Assembly (NCBI RefSeq): GCF_050632745.1
Contig: NZ_JBODSD010000001.1
Coordinates: forward strand, 310,001-374,000
Direction of reading: 5' to 3'
Origin: Mumia sp050632745
GTDB taxonomy: Bacteria; Actinomycetota; Actinomycetes; Propionibacteriales; Nocardioidaceae
Length of the DNA stretch: 64,000 nucleotides
The number at the start of each line of letters is the position of its first letter. The first letter of the stretch is position 1. The position numbers and the translations under genes are program-made. Under the pieces are notes generated by a model. The model was not told the origin of the DNA. It was given only the letters and a program-made list of their open reading frames with translations, and ran no database searches. Of this stretch, positions 45,245-54,624 are shown piece by piece.

Positions 45245-46241
45245 TCTCGACAACCTCGGTCCGGCGGATTCGCTCGCGACGAGAAGAAGTCCCCTCCTGG
45301 AGCTCCCCGGCGCGGTCGAGGGCGAGGGGCGGGACCGCGGGGTCGCCGCCCACTACGGCGCGATCGGTCCCGAGCAGCGCTCCCTCGAGGCGGGAGACGC
45401 CTTCGTCGACCTGTCTCACCGCGACGTCGTGACGATCACCGGGCCCGACCGTCTCGGTTGGCTCCACTCGCTCACCACCCAGGCGTTCGAGGGGCTCGCC
45501 GCCGGCACCCCGACGCAGGGCCTCGTGCTCTCGCCGCAGGGCCGTGTCGAGCACGCCTTCCACGGCGTCGACGACGGCGAGACCTTCTGGGCGCACACCG
45601 AGCCCGGCGGCGGCGCCCCGCTCGCGGCGTACCTCGACTCGATGCGCTTCATGATGCGCGTCGAGGTCGCCCTCGTCTCCGACGCGTACGCGGTGCTGGG
45701 CCTGCCCGGACTCGCGTACGCGCTGGTGCCCCGCGCGGAGCTCGCGGCCGCACCCGCGACGTACGGGACCCCGGTCGGCACCTGGGCGTGGGAGGCGCTG
45801 CGGATCGCCGCCGGAGTCCCGCGTCCCGGCCTGGACACCGACGACAAGGCGATCCCCAACGAGTACGGCTGGCAGTACGACGCGTCGACGGGCACGCCGG
45901 ACAGCATGCAGGCGGTCCACCTCGCCAAGGGCTGCTACCGGGGCCAGGAGACCGTGGCGCGGATCCACAACCTCGGTCGCCCGCCGCGCCGAGCCGTGCT
46001 GCTGCACCTCGACGGCTCCGTCGAGCACCTGCCGGCGCACGGCGCCGACGTCGAGCTCGACGGCCGCCGGGTCGGGTTCGTCGGCTCGTCGGCACGCCAC
46101 CACGAGCTCGGACCGATCGCGTACGCGGTCGTGAAGCGCAACGTGCCGGTCGACGCCACGCTGCTCGCCGACGGCGTCGCCGCCGCGCAGGAGGTGCTGG
46201 TCGACCCGGAGGTCGGGCTGCACGTCCGTCCGGCCCTCTAG
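45237..46241 (+). CDS. ygfZ: Folate-binding YgfZ/IBA57-like protein
   Basis: A 334-residue protein related to the glycine-cleavage T protein. The diagnostic motif KGCYRGQETVAR (near residue 232) contains the conserved Cys. It supports repair or assembly of iron-sulfur proteins with folate. It overlaps the FABP gene by eight bases, so the two are co-translated. Confidence 0.92.
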   Translation: MSDLDNLGPADSLATRRSPLLELPGAVEGEGRDRGVAAHYGAIGPEQRSLEAGDAFVDLSHRDVVTITGPDRLGWLHSLTTQAFEGLAAGTPTQGLVLSPQGRVEHAFHGVDDGETFWAHTEPGGGAPLAAYLDSMRFMMRVEVALVSDAYAVLGLPGLAYALVPRAELAAAPATYGTPVGTWAWEALRIAAGVPRPGLDTDDKAIPNEYGWQYDASTGTPDSMQAVHLAKGCYRGQETVARIHNLGRPPRRAVLLHLDGSVEHLPAHGADVELDGRRVGFVGSSARHHELGPIAYAVVKRNVPVDATLLADGVAAAQEVLVDPEVGLHVRPAL

Positions 46242-46282
46242 CGGCAGCCGGCGCCTCCGGGCTGGTTGCTATCGTCGCCCGC

Positions 46283-47596
46283 ATGCAGATCTCGGTCATC
46301 GGCTGCTCGTACCTGGGCGCCGTCACCTCCTCGTGCCTGGCCAGCCTCGGGCACGACGTCACCGGTGTCGACATCGACGCGCGGATCGTCGAGGAGCTCT
46401 CGGCCGGGCGGGCTCCGTTCTTCGAGCCCGGACTGCAGGAGCTGCTGAGCGAGCAGGCCACCACCGGCCGCCTTCGCTACACGACGGACCCGGCCGCGGT
46501 CGCCGGCAGCGCGGTGCACTTCGTGTGCGTCGGGACGCCGCAGCGGGCGGGCGAGAACGCGGCCGACCTCCGCCAGGTGGAGAGCGCCATCGAGGGACTC
46601 CTGCCCCACCTCGCGCCCGGGGACGTGGTCGTGGGCAAGTCGACCGTGCCGGTCGGTACGGCGGCCCGGCTCGCCGCCCGCATCGCCGAGGTGCAACCCG
46701 AGGCCACGCTCGTCTGGAACCCCGAGTTCCTCCGTGAAGGCTTCGCCGTCGAGGACACGCTGCACCCGGACCGGATCGTGTACGGCCTGCCGGAGGGGCC
46801 TGCGGGTGAGCGGGCGCGAGCGGTCCTCGACGAGGTGTACGCCGCACCGCTCGCCGACGACGTCCCGCTCGTCGTCACCGACTACCCGACAGCCGAGCTG
46901 GTCAAGGTGGCGGCCAACTCGTTCCTCGCCACGAAGATCTCCTTCATCAACGCGATGGCCGAGCTCTGCGAGGTCGCCGGCGGTGACGTCACCGCGCTCG
47001 CCGACGCGATCGGCCACGACGACCGCATCGGGCGCCGGTTCCTCAACGCCGGCCTCGGGTTCGGCGGCGGCTGCCTTCCCAAGGACATCCGTGCCTTCAT
47101 GGCGCGGGCCGGCGAGCTCGGCGCCGACGAGGCGCTCACCTTCCTCCGCGAGGTCGACGCGATCAACCTGCGTCGTCGCGACCGCGTCCTCGAGATCGCT
47201 CGGCAGGTGCTGGACGGTGCGGTGACGGACCGTCGGATCGCCGTCCTCGGCGCCGCCTTCAAGCCCAACAGCGACGACGTCCGCGACTCGCCCGCCCTCG
47301 ACGTCGCCGCGCGGCTGCACGTCCACGGCGCCGAGGTCCGGGTCACCGACCCGCACGCGATCGCGAACGCGCGCCGCCTCCACCCCGAGCTCGCCTACGT
47401 ATCCACGGTCGACGAGGCGGTCGACGGGGCCGACCTGGTCCTGCTCCTCACGGAGTGGCGCGAGTACGTCGAGCTCGATCCCGCCGCGGTCGCGAAGCAG
47501 GTGCGCAACCCCGTCGTCGTCGACGGTCGCAACGTGCTGGACCCCGTCGCGTGGCGCGGCGCGGGCTGGACGTACCGAGGGCTCGGCCGGCCGTAG
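46283..47596 (+). CDS. UDP-glucose/UDP-sugar 6-dehydrogenase
   Basis: A 437-residue enzyme with an N-terminal NAD domain (VIGCSYLGAVTSSCLA), central helices (ELVKVAANSFLATKISFINA) and the catalytic Cys in FGGGCLPKD near residue 262. The C-terminal UDP-binding domain has GAAFKPNSDDVRDSPA. It oxidises UDP-glucose to UDP-glucuronate, a precursor for surface polysaccharides. It converges with the BY-kinase gene, two bases apart. Confidence 0.93.
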   Translation: MQISVIGCSYLGAVTSSCLASLGHDVTGVDIDARIVEELSAGRAPFFEPGLQELLSEQATTGRLRYTTDPAAVAGSAVHFVCVGTPQRAGENAADLRQVESAIEGLLPHLAPGDVVVGKSTVPVGTAARLAARIAEVQPEATLVWNPEFLREGFAVEDTLHPDRIVYGLPEGPAGERARAVLDEVYAAPLADDVPLVVTDYPTAELVKVAANSFLATKISFINAMAELCEVAGGDVTALADAIGHDDRIGRRFLNAGLGFGGGCLPKDIRAFMARAGELGADEALTFLREVDAINLRRRDRVLEIARQVLDGAVTDRRIAVLGAAFKPNSDDVRDSPALDVAARLHVHGAEVRVTDPHAIANARRLHPELAYVSTVDEAVDGADLVLLLTEWREYVELDPAAVAKQVRNPVVVDGRNVLDPVAWRGAGWTYRGLGRP

Positions 47597-47598
47597 CG

Positions 47599-49014
47599 TC
47601 AGCCGCGGTGCTTGACGGCGTCCGTCTCGGACACGCGCGGGTGCGGTGCGCCGGGAGGGTCGGCGTGCCCGTACCCGTAGCCGTAGCCTGACCAGCTCCC
47701 CTCCTGCGAGCGCGGCGGCGTCATCGTCAGCACCGTGCCGAGCAGGCGGGCGCCCACGCTGGTCAGCCGCTCGACCGAGCGTCGTACCTGGTCGCGTGTC
47801 GCCTTCTTGGCTCGTACGACGAGGAGAGCCCCGTCGGCCTGCGACGCGAGCACCGCGGCGTCGGTGATCGGCAGCAGCGGCGGGGCGTCGACGAGGACGA
47901 CGTCGTACGTCGCGCGGAGCTCGCGGAGCGTGTCGGCCATCGCCTGGCTCTGCAGGAGCTCGGCAGGGTTCGGCGGGACGGGACCGCTGGTGAGGACGTC
48001 GAGGAACTTGTTGGTGGTCGGCTGGACCGCCTCGACGAGGGTGCTGCGTCCGATCATCACCGACGTCAGCCCCACGTCGGGCGGCAGTGCCATGTAGTCG
48101 GCGACGCGGGGGCGTCGCAGGTCGCCCTCGACGAGCACGACCCTGTGCTGGGCGATCGCGAGGGTGAGCGCGAGGTTCGTCGCGGTCGTCGTCTTTCCCT
48201 CCTCCGGGACGGCGCTCGTGACGACGATGACCTTGCGGTCGGCGTCGACGTCGACGAACTGGAGGTTGGTGCGCAGCACGCGGAAGGCTTCGGTGCGCGG
48301 GGCGAGCAGACCGATCTGCGTCACGAGCGGGCTCCTGCTCGCCGACGAGTCGTACGGGATCGAGCCGAGCACGGGAGCGTCGGTCAGGTCGTCGAGGTCG
48401 TTGCTCGTGCGTACCGACGTGTCGAGCGTCTCCCTCAGCAGCGCGGCGCCGATCCCGACCAGCAGCCCGAGGATGAGGGCGAGGCCGAACGTACGAGGCA
48501 GGTTCGGGCTCGTCGGGGTGTCCGGGAGGCTCGCGCTGTCGACGACGGTCGCCTTGATCGGGGCGCTGTCGTCGCCGCCGGAGGTCTCGAGCTCCTGGAC
48601 GTAGGAGGTGAACTCGTCGGCGACCGCCTCGGCGATCCGCTGCGCCTGCTCGGCGTCGGCGTCGGTGGCGCGCACCTCGAGGATCACGGTCTCGGGCACC
48701 ACGGAGGCGCTGATCTTCGCCGCGAGCTCGCTCGGCGGCGTGTCGAGATCGAGCCGTTCACCGACGCGCTGCGCGACGGCCTCGCCTGTGATGAGGGTGG
48801 CGTACGAGGCGACGCGCTGCTGCGAGAACAGGCCTCCCTGGTACGCGTCGGTGCTGTCGGCCTGCGGCGTCGAGACGAAGAGGCGCGTCGTCGAGGTGTA
48901 CTCCGGTGTGGCGCGCGCGACCAGCACGCCCGCGACGGCGAGCGCGACAGCAACGCAGCCGACGACCAGCAGCCATCGCCGACGCAGGACCTGAAGGAGC
49001 TCGTGAACCCCCAA
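47599..49014 (-). CDS. Wzz/BY-kinase-type polysaccharide tyrosine autokinase
   Basis: A 471-residue protein. Residues 1-210 form a Wzz-like chain-length domain with two membrane helices (LLVVGCVAVALAVAGVLVA; FGLALILGLLVGIGAALL). The kinase follows with Walker A VPEEGKTTTA, Walker A' VVLVEGDLRRPRV and Walker B DVVLVDAPPLL. The C-terminus holds a tyrosine cluster (SGYGYGYGH), the usual autophosphorylation site. It regulates polymer length and export. It is divergent from the polysaccharide operon across a 142-bp gap. Confidence 0.92.
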   Translation of the reverse strand: MGVHELLQVLRRRWLLVVGCVAVALAVAGVLVARATPEYTSTTRLFVSTPQADSTDAYQGGLFSQQRVASYATLITGEAVAQRVGERLDLDTPPSELAAKISASVVPETVILEVRATDADAEQAQRIAEAVADEFTSYVQELETSGGDDSAPIKATVVDSASLPDTPTSPNLPRTFGLALILGLLVGIGAALLRETLDTSVRTSNDLDDLTDAPVLGSIPYDSSASRSPLVTQIGLLAPRTEAFRVLRTNLQFVDVDADRKVIVVTSAVPEEGKTTTATNLALTLAIAQHRVVLVEGDLRRPRVADYMALPPDVGLTSVMIGRSTLVEAVQPTTNKFLDVLTSGPVPPNPAELLQSQAMADTLRELRATYDVVLVDAPPLLPITDAAVLASQADGALLVVRAKKATRDQVRRSVERLTSVGARLLGTVLTMTPPRSQEGSWSGYGYGYGHADPPGAPHPRVSETDAVKHRG

Positions 49015-49156
49015 CCGTCCCCCTCGGTTCGTAGGTGCTTCCTCACCCTAGGGCAGGCGTGGCGTCCCTGCATTGGCGTAGTTACGACATGCAGAACCCA
49101 TTGATCGTCGCTAATGTCCCGTTTTGAGCCAAATCTCTGTCCGGGGAAGGAGATGT

Positions 49157-50983
49157 GTGGCTGCTTTGCGCCCGTGGCTCCGCCGGCATCGCTCGGTGGT
49201 GCTCATCGCTTTCGACAGTCTGGCCTGGCTCGTCGCGACCGTGGGTGTCCTCGTCGCTCGGTACGACGGTGACCTCGCATCGGTGAACGCGGCGGGGGCC
49301 GTCTGGCTGTTCCTCACGATGGCGGCCTCCTACCTCGTGCTCGGACAGGCCTTCCGGCTGCACAGCGGGCGGGCCGTGACGGGCAGCCTCGAAGAAGCCG
49401 TTCTCCTGAGCGGCGTCGGAGCGACCGCAGGCCTCGTCGGATTCGCCCTGAACTTCCTGACCGACCCGCTGTGGGCGCCCCGTGCCGTCCCCATCGGCGC
49501 GACCGTCGTCGCGGTCGCGGTGATGGCGTGGGGCAGGGTCGCGTGGCGCCGGTGGAAGGAGCGCGACGAGCGCTACGAGCACCCCGGCGCGAATCCCGTC
49601 CTCATCGTCGGCGCCGGTGAAGGGGGACGCCAGCTCATCCACGCCATCCACCGCGACCCCTCGGCAGGGTGGGACCCGGTCGGGCTCATCGACGACGACC
49701 CGCTGAAGCGCCACCTCCGCATCGAGGGCGTCCCGGTCGTCGGTGGGCGTGGGGCGATCGCGGACGCCGTCCGGCACCGAGGCGTCGAGGCCATCATCGT
49801 CGCGATCCCCTCGGCGCGCCACGACCTCGTCCGAGCCGTCGCCGACGCCGCCGACGCGGTCGGTGTGGACGTCAAGATCCTTCCGCCTGTCTCGGAGGTC
49901 CTCGACTCACGCGTGGGCATCGACGACGTCCGTGACCTCGACCTGTCGGATCTCCTCGGGCGTGCTCAGGTGCGCACCGACCTGCGGGCGATCTCGGAGT
50001 GCCTGACCGGACGCCGGGTGCTCGTCACCGGAGCGGGAGGCTCGATCGGGAGCGAGCTGTGCCGGCAGGTCCAGCGGCTCGGACCGAGACAGCTCGTGAT
50101 GCTCGACCGGGACGAGTCGGCGCTCCACGCCGTCCAGATGGGCGTCTACGGCCGTGCCCCGATGGACGGCGAGGACGTGGTGCTCGCCGACATCCGCGAC
50201 GGGGACGCGCTCGAGTCGATCCTGGCGGCGTACCGACCGGAGGTCGTCTTCCACGCGGCGGCGCTCAAGCACCTGCCCGTCCTCGAGCGCTTCCCCGGTG
50301 AGGCGGTGAAGACGAACGTGTGGGGCACGAAGAACCTGCTCGACGCGGCCCGCCGGGCCGGGGTGTCGCGCTTCGTCAACATCTCCACCGACAAGGCGGC
50401 CAACCCTGTCAGCGTGCTCGGATACTCCAAGCGGGTCGCGGAGGGCCTCACCGCAGCCTGCGACCGGGCGTCGGACGGCACGTACCTGAGCGTGCGCTTC
50501 GGCAACGTGCTCGGAAGCCGCGGGTCCGTGCTCACGGCCTTCGTCCGGCAGATCGCCGAGGGCCGTCCGGTCACGGTCACCCACCCGGACGCGACCCGGT
50601 ACTTCATGACGGTCCAGGAGGCGGTCGGGCTCGTCATCCAGGCGACCGCCATCGGGCGCGGGGGAGAGGTCCTCGTCCTCGACATGGGCGACCCGGTCAA
50701 CATCCATGCCGTCGCGCGGCGGCTGATCGCGCTCTCCGACGCCTCGGTCGACATCGAGTTCATCGGGCTGCGTCCGGGCGAGAAGGTCCACGAGGAGCTG
50801 TTCGGCGACGGTGAGATCGACGCGCGCCCCACGCATCCGTCCGTCTCCCACGTCCCCGTGTCGCCGCTGCCGTTCGCGGCTGTCCAGACGCTCGACCCGT
50901 GGGAGCCCCCACCCGCGGTCATCCGCGACCTCGAGCGGCTCGCGCGGCAGCTCCGTCCGGCACTCGTGGAGGAGGCGGGATGA
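49157..50983 (+). CDS. FlaA1/WbpM-type nucleotide-sugar 4,6-dehydratase
   Basis: A 608-residue membrane enzyme from a GTG at 49157, with AAGGAGA upstream. About four membrane helices precede a CoA-binding-like domain (VLIVGAGEGGRQLIHAI). The SDR domain follows with VTGAGGSIGSELC, NISTDKAANP and VLGYSKRVAE. The usual catalytic Met or Tyr four places before the Lys is Leu here. Homologues convert UDP-GlcNAc to UDP-4-keto-6-deoxy sugar. It is the first gene of a ten-gene operon. Confidence 0.9.
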   Translation: MAALRPWLRRHRSVVLIAFDSLAWLVATVGVLVARYDGDLASVNAAGAVWLFLTMAASYLVLGQAFRLHSGRAVTGSLEEAVLLSGVGATAGLVGFALNFLTDPLWAPRAVPIGATVVAVAVMAWGRVAWRRWKERDERYEHPGANPVLIVGAGEGGRQLIHAIHRDPSAGWDPVGLIDDDPLKRHLRIEGVPVVGGRGAIADAVRHRGVEAIIVAIPSARHDLVRAVADAADAVGVDVKILPPVSEVLDSRVGIDDVRDLDLSDLLGRAQVRTDLRAISECLTGRRVLVTGAGGSIGSELCRQVQRLGPRQLVMLDRDESALHAVQMGVYGRAPMDGEDVVLADIRDGDALESILAAYRPEVVFHAAALKHLPVLERFPGEAVKTNVWGTKNLLDAARRAGVSRFVNISTDKAANPVSVLGYSKRVAEGLTAACDRASDGTYLSVRFGNVLGSRGSVLTAFVRQIAEGRPVTVTHPDATRYFMTVQEAVGLVIQATAIGRGGEVLVLDMGDPVNIHAVARRLIALSDASVDIEFIGLRPGEKVHEELFGDGEIDARPTHPSVSHVPVSPLPFAAVQTLDPWEPPPAVIRDLERLARQLRPALVEEAG

Positions 50984-52161
50984 CGGCGCGGCCGACACGA
51001 ACGCTGGTGGCACCGGTGCCGTTCGCGCGCCCGGACATCACCGAGGCGGAGATCGAGGCGGTCGTCGAGACGCTGCGGGGCGGGTGGGTGACGACCGGAC
51101 CCGCCGCGGCGAACTTCGAGGAGGAGTTCGCGGCCTTCGTCGGCGGTGCGGTCGACGCGGTGGCCGTGAGCTCGGCGACGGCGGGGCTGCACCTGGCCTT
51201 GGAGGCGTGCGGGGTGGGCCCCGGCGACGAGGTCGTGCTGCCGACCTGGACGTTCACGGCGACCGCGGAGGTCGTCCGCTACCTCGGGGCGACGCCGGTC
51301 GTGGTCGACGTCGATCCAGCGACGCTCAATCTCGACGCCGCCACCGTCGAGGCGGCGCTCACCCCGCGGACGCGGGCCGTGGTGGTCGTCCACTTCGCGG
51401 GGCGGGCGGCAGACACGGCGGCGGTCGCGGCGGTTGCCCACCCGCGCGGTGTCCGTGTCGTCGAGGACGCGGCACACGCGCTCCCCGCCTCCTCGGGGGG
51501 CAGCGTCGTCGGGGCCGCACGCCACTCCGACGCCGCCGTGTTCAGCTTCTACGCGACGAAGACGGTCACCACCGGAGAGGGTGGGATGCTGACCACCCGC
51601 GACCCTGCCGTCGCCGAGCGCGCTCGCACCATGCGCCTGCACGGCATCGATCGTGACGCCTTCGACCGCTACCGCACCACCTCGGCGACCTGGGAGTACG
51701 ACGTCGTCGCGCCGGGCTTCAAGAACAACCTGCCCGATCCCGCTGCGGCAATGGGTCGGGTCCAGCTCCGCCGGGCGCACGCGATGCGGGCGCGACGACA
51801 GGAGGTCGCCGACCGGTACGCGGACGCGTGGCGGGGTCTGCCGATCGAGTGTCCCGAACCCGCGTCCGTCGGCGACCTTCACGCATGGCACCTCTTCCCG
51901 GTGCGGCTGGCGCCGAACGCGCCGCTTCGCCGCGACGCCGTCATCGACGCGCTCACCCGGCACGGCATCGGGACCAGCGTCCACTTCATCCCGCTCCACC
52001 GGCTCACGTACTGGCGCACGTCGCTCGGGCTCGGTCCCGAGGGCTTCCCCGTCGCGGAGGACGTCTTCCCTCGCATCCTCAGCGTCCCGATCTACAGCGC
52101 GATGTCCGACGCCGACGTCGACCGGGTCGTGGCAGCCCTGAAGCAGGTGCTGGGCGCATGA
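50980..52161 (+). CDS. DegT/DnrJ/EryC1 nucleotide-sugar aminotransferase
   Basis: A 393-residue PLP enzyme. The first half has PFARPDITEAEIEAVVETL and SSATAGLHLALEACGVGPGDEVVLPTWTF-like order; the PLP Lys lies in FSFYATKTVTTGEGGML. It aminates the 4-keto sugar made by the preceding dehydratase. The ATG overlaps the previous stop by four bases. PglE-like activity toward a 2,4-diamino sugar is the most likely role. Confidence 0.9.
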   Translation: MTARPTRTLVAPVPFARPDITEAEIEAVVETLRGGWVTTGPAAANFEEEFAAFVGGAVDAVAVSSATAGLHLALEACGVGPGDEVVLPTWTFTATAEVVRYLGATPVVVDVDPATLNLDAATVEAALTPRTRAVVVVHFAGRAADTAAVAAVAHPRGVRVVEDAAHALPASSGGSVVGAARHSDAAVFSFYATKTVTTGEGGMLTTRDPAVAERARTMRLHGIDRDAFDRYRTTSATWEYDVVAPGFKNNLPDPAAAMGRVQLRRAHAMRARRQEVADRYADAWRGLPIECPEPASVGDLHAWHLFPVRLAPNAPLRRDAVIDALTRHGIGTSVHFIPLHRLTYWRTSLGLGPEGFPVAEDVFPRILSVPIYSAMSDADVDRVVAALKQVLGA

Positions 52162-52748
52162 GGCGTGCGGTCGAGGGTGTCGTCGCCGCACTGGCGCTCG
52201 TCGTGCTGGCACCGGTGCTCGGGCTGCTGGCGCTGGCGGTACGCCTGGACTCGCGGGGTCCAGCGCTGTTCCGGCAGTCGCGGGTCGGTCGGGGCGGGGT
52301 GCCGTTCGACATCCTCAAGCTCCGCACGATGCGGGCCGACGGCGTGACAGACGCCCTCGTCACCACGGCGGACGACCGCCGGGTCACGCGCGTCGGTCGC
52401 TGGCTGAGGCGCTCGAAGCTCGACGAGCTGCCCCAGCTGGTCAACGTGGTCCGCGGAGAGATGGCGTTCGTCGGTCCTCGTCCGGAGGTCGCGGACTACG
52501 TCGCGCTGTGGCCCGCGGACCTGCGCGCCGAGATCCTGTCGGTCCGTCCCGGGATCACCGACCCGGCGACGCTCGCCTTCCGCGAAGAGGAGGAGCTCCT
52601 CGCCGCCCAGGACGAGCCCGAGCAGTACTACCGCGAGGTCGTCCTGCCGTTGAAGGTGGCGATGTACTGCGAGTACGTGCGCTCCCGGTGCGTCGCCGAC
52701 GACGTGCGCATCGCTGCCCGGACGGTGCGATCGGTGGTGAGCCGGTGA
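52158..52748 (+). CDS. Initiating sugar phosphotransferase (PglC/WbaP-like)
   Basis: A 196-residue monotopic enzyme. One N-terminal hydrophobic segment (VVAALALVVLAPVLGLLALAV) is followed by the catalytic region FDILKLRTMR, LRRSKLDELPQLVNVVRGEM and VGPRPE. It transfers the first sugar phosphate to undecaprenyl phosphate at the inner membrane. The short PglC-like form fits the bacillosamine-type sugar predicted from its neighbours. Confidence 0.93.
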   Translation: MRRAVEGVVAALALVVLAPVLGLLALAVRLDSRGPALFRQSRVGRGGVPFDILKLRTMRADGVTDALVTTADDRRVTRVGRWLRRSKLDELPQLVNVVRGEMAFVGPRPEVADYVALWPADLRAEILSVRPGITDPATLAFREEEELLAAQDEPEQYYREVVLPLKVAMYCEYVRSRCVADDVRIAARTVRSVVSR

Positions 52749-54004
52749 TGCGCGTGGGAATCCTGTCCCAGTGGTTCGACCCCGAGCCCGGACCCGCCCG
52801 GCTGCCGGGGGCGCTCGCGCGCTCGCTCGCGGCGCGCGGGCACGAGGTCAGGGTCCTCACCGGCTTCCCCAACTACCCCGACGGTGTCGTCAAGGACGGC
52901 TACTCCGTGCGCTGGCGAACAGACGAGGACGTCGACGGCGTCGCAGTGCGGCGGGTGGCGCTCTACCCGAGCCACGACGCCTCGCCGGTGCGGCGCGCGG
53001 CCAACTACGCCTCGTTCGGGGTGTCCGCCGCCGCGGTCGGGACGTCCGCGTTCCGAGGGCTCGACGTCGTGTGGGTCTCGAACTCCCCGGTCACGGTCGG
53101 ACTGCCCGTGTGGCGGCTGTCTCGCGCGATGAGGCTTCCGGTGCTGCTCCACGTCCTCGACCTGTGGCCCGACAACATCGTGTCCTCCGCGCTCGTACGC
53201 TCGCGTCGTACGACCCAGGCGCTCGCGTCCGCCGTCCACGCCTGGAACCGCTGGATGTACGGCAACGCGGCGCACGTCGCGGGCATCTCGCCCAGCATCG
53301 TCGGCGTGCTGGAACGACGGTCGGTCCCGCGGGAGAAGCTCTCGTACGTGCCGTTGTGGGCGGACGAGGAGTCCTTCCGGCCGTCGGAGGACGAGACCGT
53401 CCGCCGGGCCCGCGGCGTGCCGGACGATCGCGTCGTCGTGCTCTACGGCGGGACGCTCGGGCGTACCCAGGCGATCGACCTCCTCATCGACGCCTGCGGC
53501 CGCTACCCCGACGACGCGCCTCCCGTCGACGTCTGGGTCGCGGGGAGCGGCGTGGAGGAGGACGCGCTGCGCGACCTGGCGCAGCGCCGTCGGACCGGCA
53601 ACGCCCGGGTGAGCTTCCTCGGCCGGATACCTCCCGCGGCGATGTCGGCGGTGATGGCCTCCGCGGACCTCCACTACGTCGGGCTGCGCGACGACCCGAA
53701 CAGCGCGGCGACGATGCCCAGCAAGCTCCAGGCGACGATGGCCTGCGCGAAGCCGATCCTGCTGGCGATCGGAGGCGACGCCCAAGGCGTGGTCGCGCGC
53801 GCCGGTGCCGGGTTCACCGTGCCGCCCGGCGATCCCGAGGCGGTCACCTCCGCCCTGGTGGACGCGGCGCGGCTGGGGCGTGCCGGCCTGCGGACGAGGG
53901 GCCGGGCGGCGCGCGACGCGTACGAGCGGGACTTCTCCCTCGCGTCGGGCACGGACAGGATCGAGCGCATCCTCGACGACCTGCGGACGAGGCGGTCGGC
54001 ATGA
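52748..54004 (+). CDS. GT4-type glycosyltransferase
   Basis: A 418-residue protein with a GT-B fold. The N-terminus is MRVGILSQWFDPEPGPARL and the donor-binding lobe has VLYGGTLGRTQAIDLLIDA and TMPSKLQATMACAKPIL. The similarity is greatest to WbuB/WcaI-like transferases that add a sugar to a lipid-linked intermediate. It overlaps the previous gene by one base (TGATG). Confidence 0.88.
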   Translation: MRVGILSQWFDPEPGPARLPGALARSLAARGHEVRVLTGFPNYPDGVVKDGYSVRWRTDEDVDGVAVRRVALYPSHDASPVRRAANYASFGVSAAAVGTSAFRGLDVVWVSNSPVTVGLPVWRLSRAMRLPVLLHVLDLWPDNIVSSALVRSRRTTQALASAVHAWNRWMYGNAAHVAGISPSIVGVLERRSVPREKLSYVPLWADEESFRPSEDETVRRARGVPDDRVVVLYGGTLGRTQAIDLLIDACGRYPDDAPPVDVWVAGSGVEEDALRDLAQRRRTGNARVSFLGRIPPAAMSAVMASADLHYVGLRDDPNSAATMPSKLQATMACAKPILLAIGGDAQGVVARAGAGFTVPPGDPEAVTSALVDAARLGRAGLRTRGRAARDAYERDFSLASGTDRIERILDDLRTRRSA

Positions 54005-54624
54005 ACGGCATGATCCGGCCCGCGTACGAGGACGACGTGGCTGCGGTCGTCGCGGTCCACCGCGCGTCCTTCCCCGGGTTCTTCCTCACGTCGCTGGGGC
54101 CGCGCTTCCTCGCGACCTTCTACGCCGGGCTCGTCCGTCGCGAGCTCGGGATCCTGCTCGTCGCGGTCCGCGACGGTGAGGTGGTGGGCTTCGTCGGAGG
54201 ATCGCCGGACCAGCGGCGCTTCTACCGGTCGCTGGTGCGCCGGCACGGTGCGCGCCTGGCGCTCGCCGTGCTTCCGGCCCTGGTCCGGCACCCCGCGAGC
54301 GCGGGCCGCGTCCTGCGAGGGCGAGAGCGGCTGCACGCGGACCACGATCCCCCGAGCACGCCCGCGTGCCTGATGAGCCTGGCGGTCGACCCCGCGGTCC
54401 AGGCGCACGGGTACGGCGAGGCGCTCGTCCGTGCGTTCGACGTCGAGGTGCGCCGCAGGGGAGGTGCCGGGTACGTCCTGACGACGGATGCGGTCGACAA
54501 CGACGCGGTGAACGCGTTCTACCTCCGTCTCGGGCTCGTCCGGACGCGGACGAGCGTCACGCGCGAGGGCCGGGCGCTGCACGAGTACACGAGGCGTTGG
54601 ACGGACGAGGGGGTCCCGTCGTGA
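54001..54624 (+). CDS. GNAT N-acetyltransferase of the polysaccharide operon
   Basis: A 207-residue GNAT protein. MSLAVDPAVQAHGYGEALVRA gives the acetyl-CoA-binding motif A (QxxGxG variant), and NDAVNAFYLRLGLVRT forms motif B. In its operon position it may acetylate the 4-amino group of the sugar made by the dehydratase and aminotransferase, as PseH does in pseudaminic acid synthesis. It overlaps both neighbours by four bases. Confidence 0.82.
   Translation: MNGMIRPAYEDDVAAVVAVHRASFPGFFLTSLGPRFLATFYAGLVRRELGILLVAVRDGEVVGFVGGSPDQRRFYRSLVRRHGARLALAVLPALVRHPASAGRVLRGRERLHADHDPPSTPACLMSLAVDPAVQAHGYGEALVRAFDVEVRRRGGAGYVLTTDAVDNDAVNAFYLRLGLVRTRTSVTREGRALHEYTRRWTDEGVPS

Noticed and set aside
48145..49104. 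A 319-codon open frame opposite the BY-kinase
   Set aside because: The minus-strand kinase has Walker A, A' and B motifs in order, and the opposite product is Arg/Gly/Val-rich without domains.
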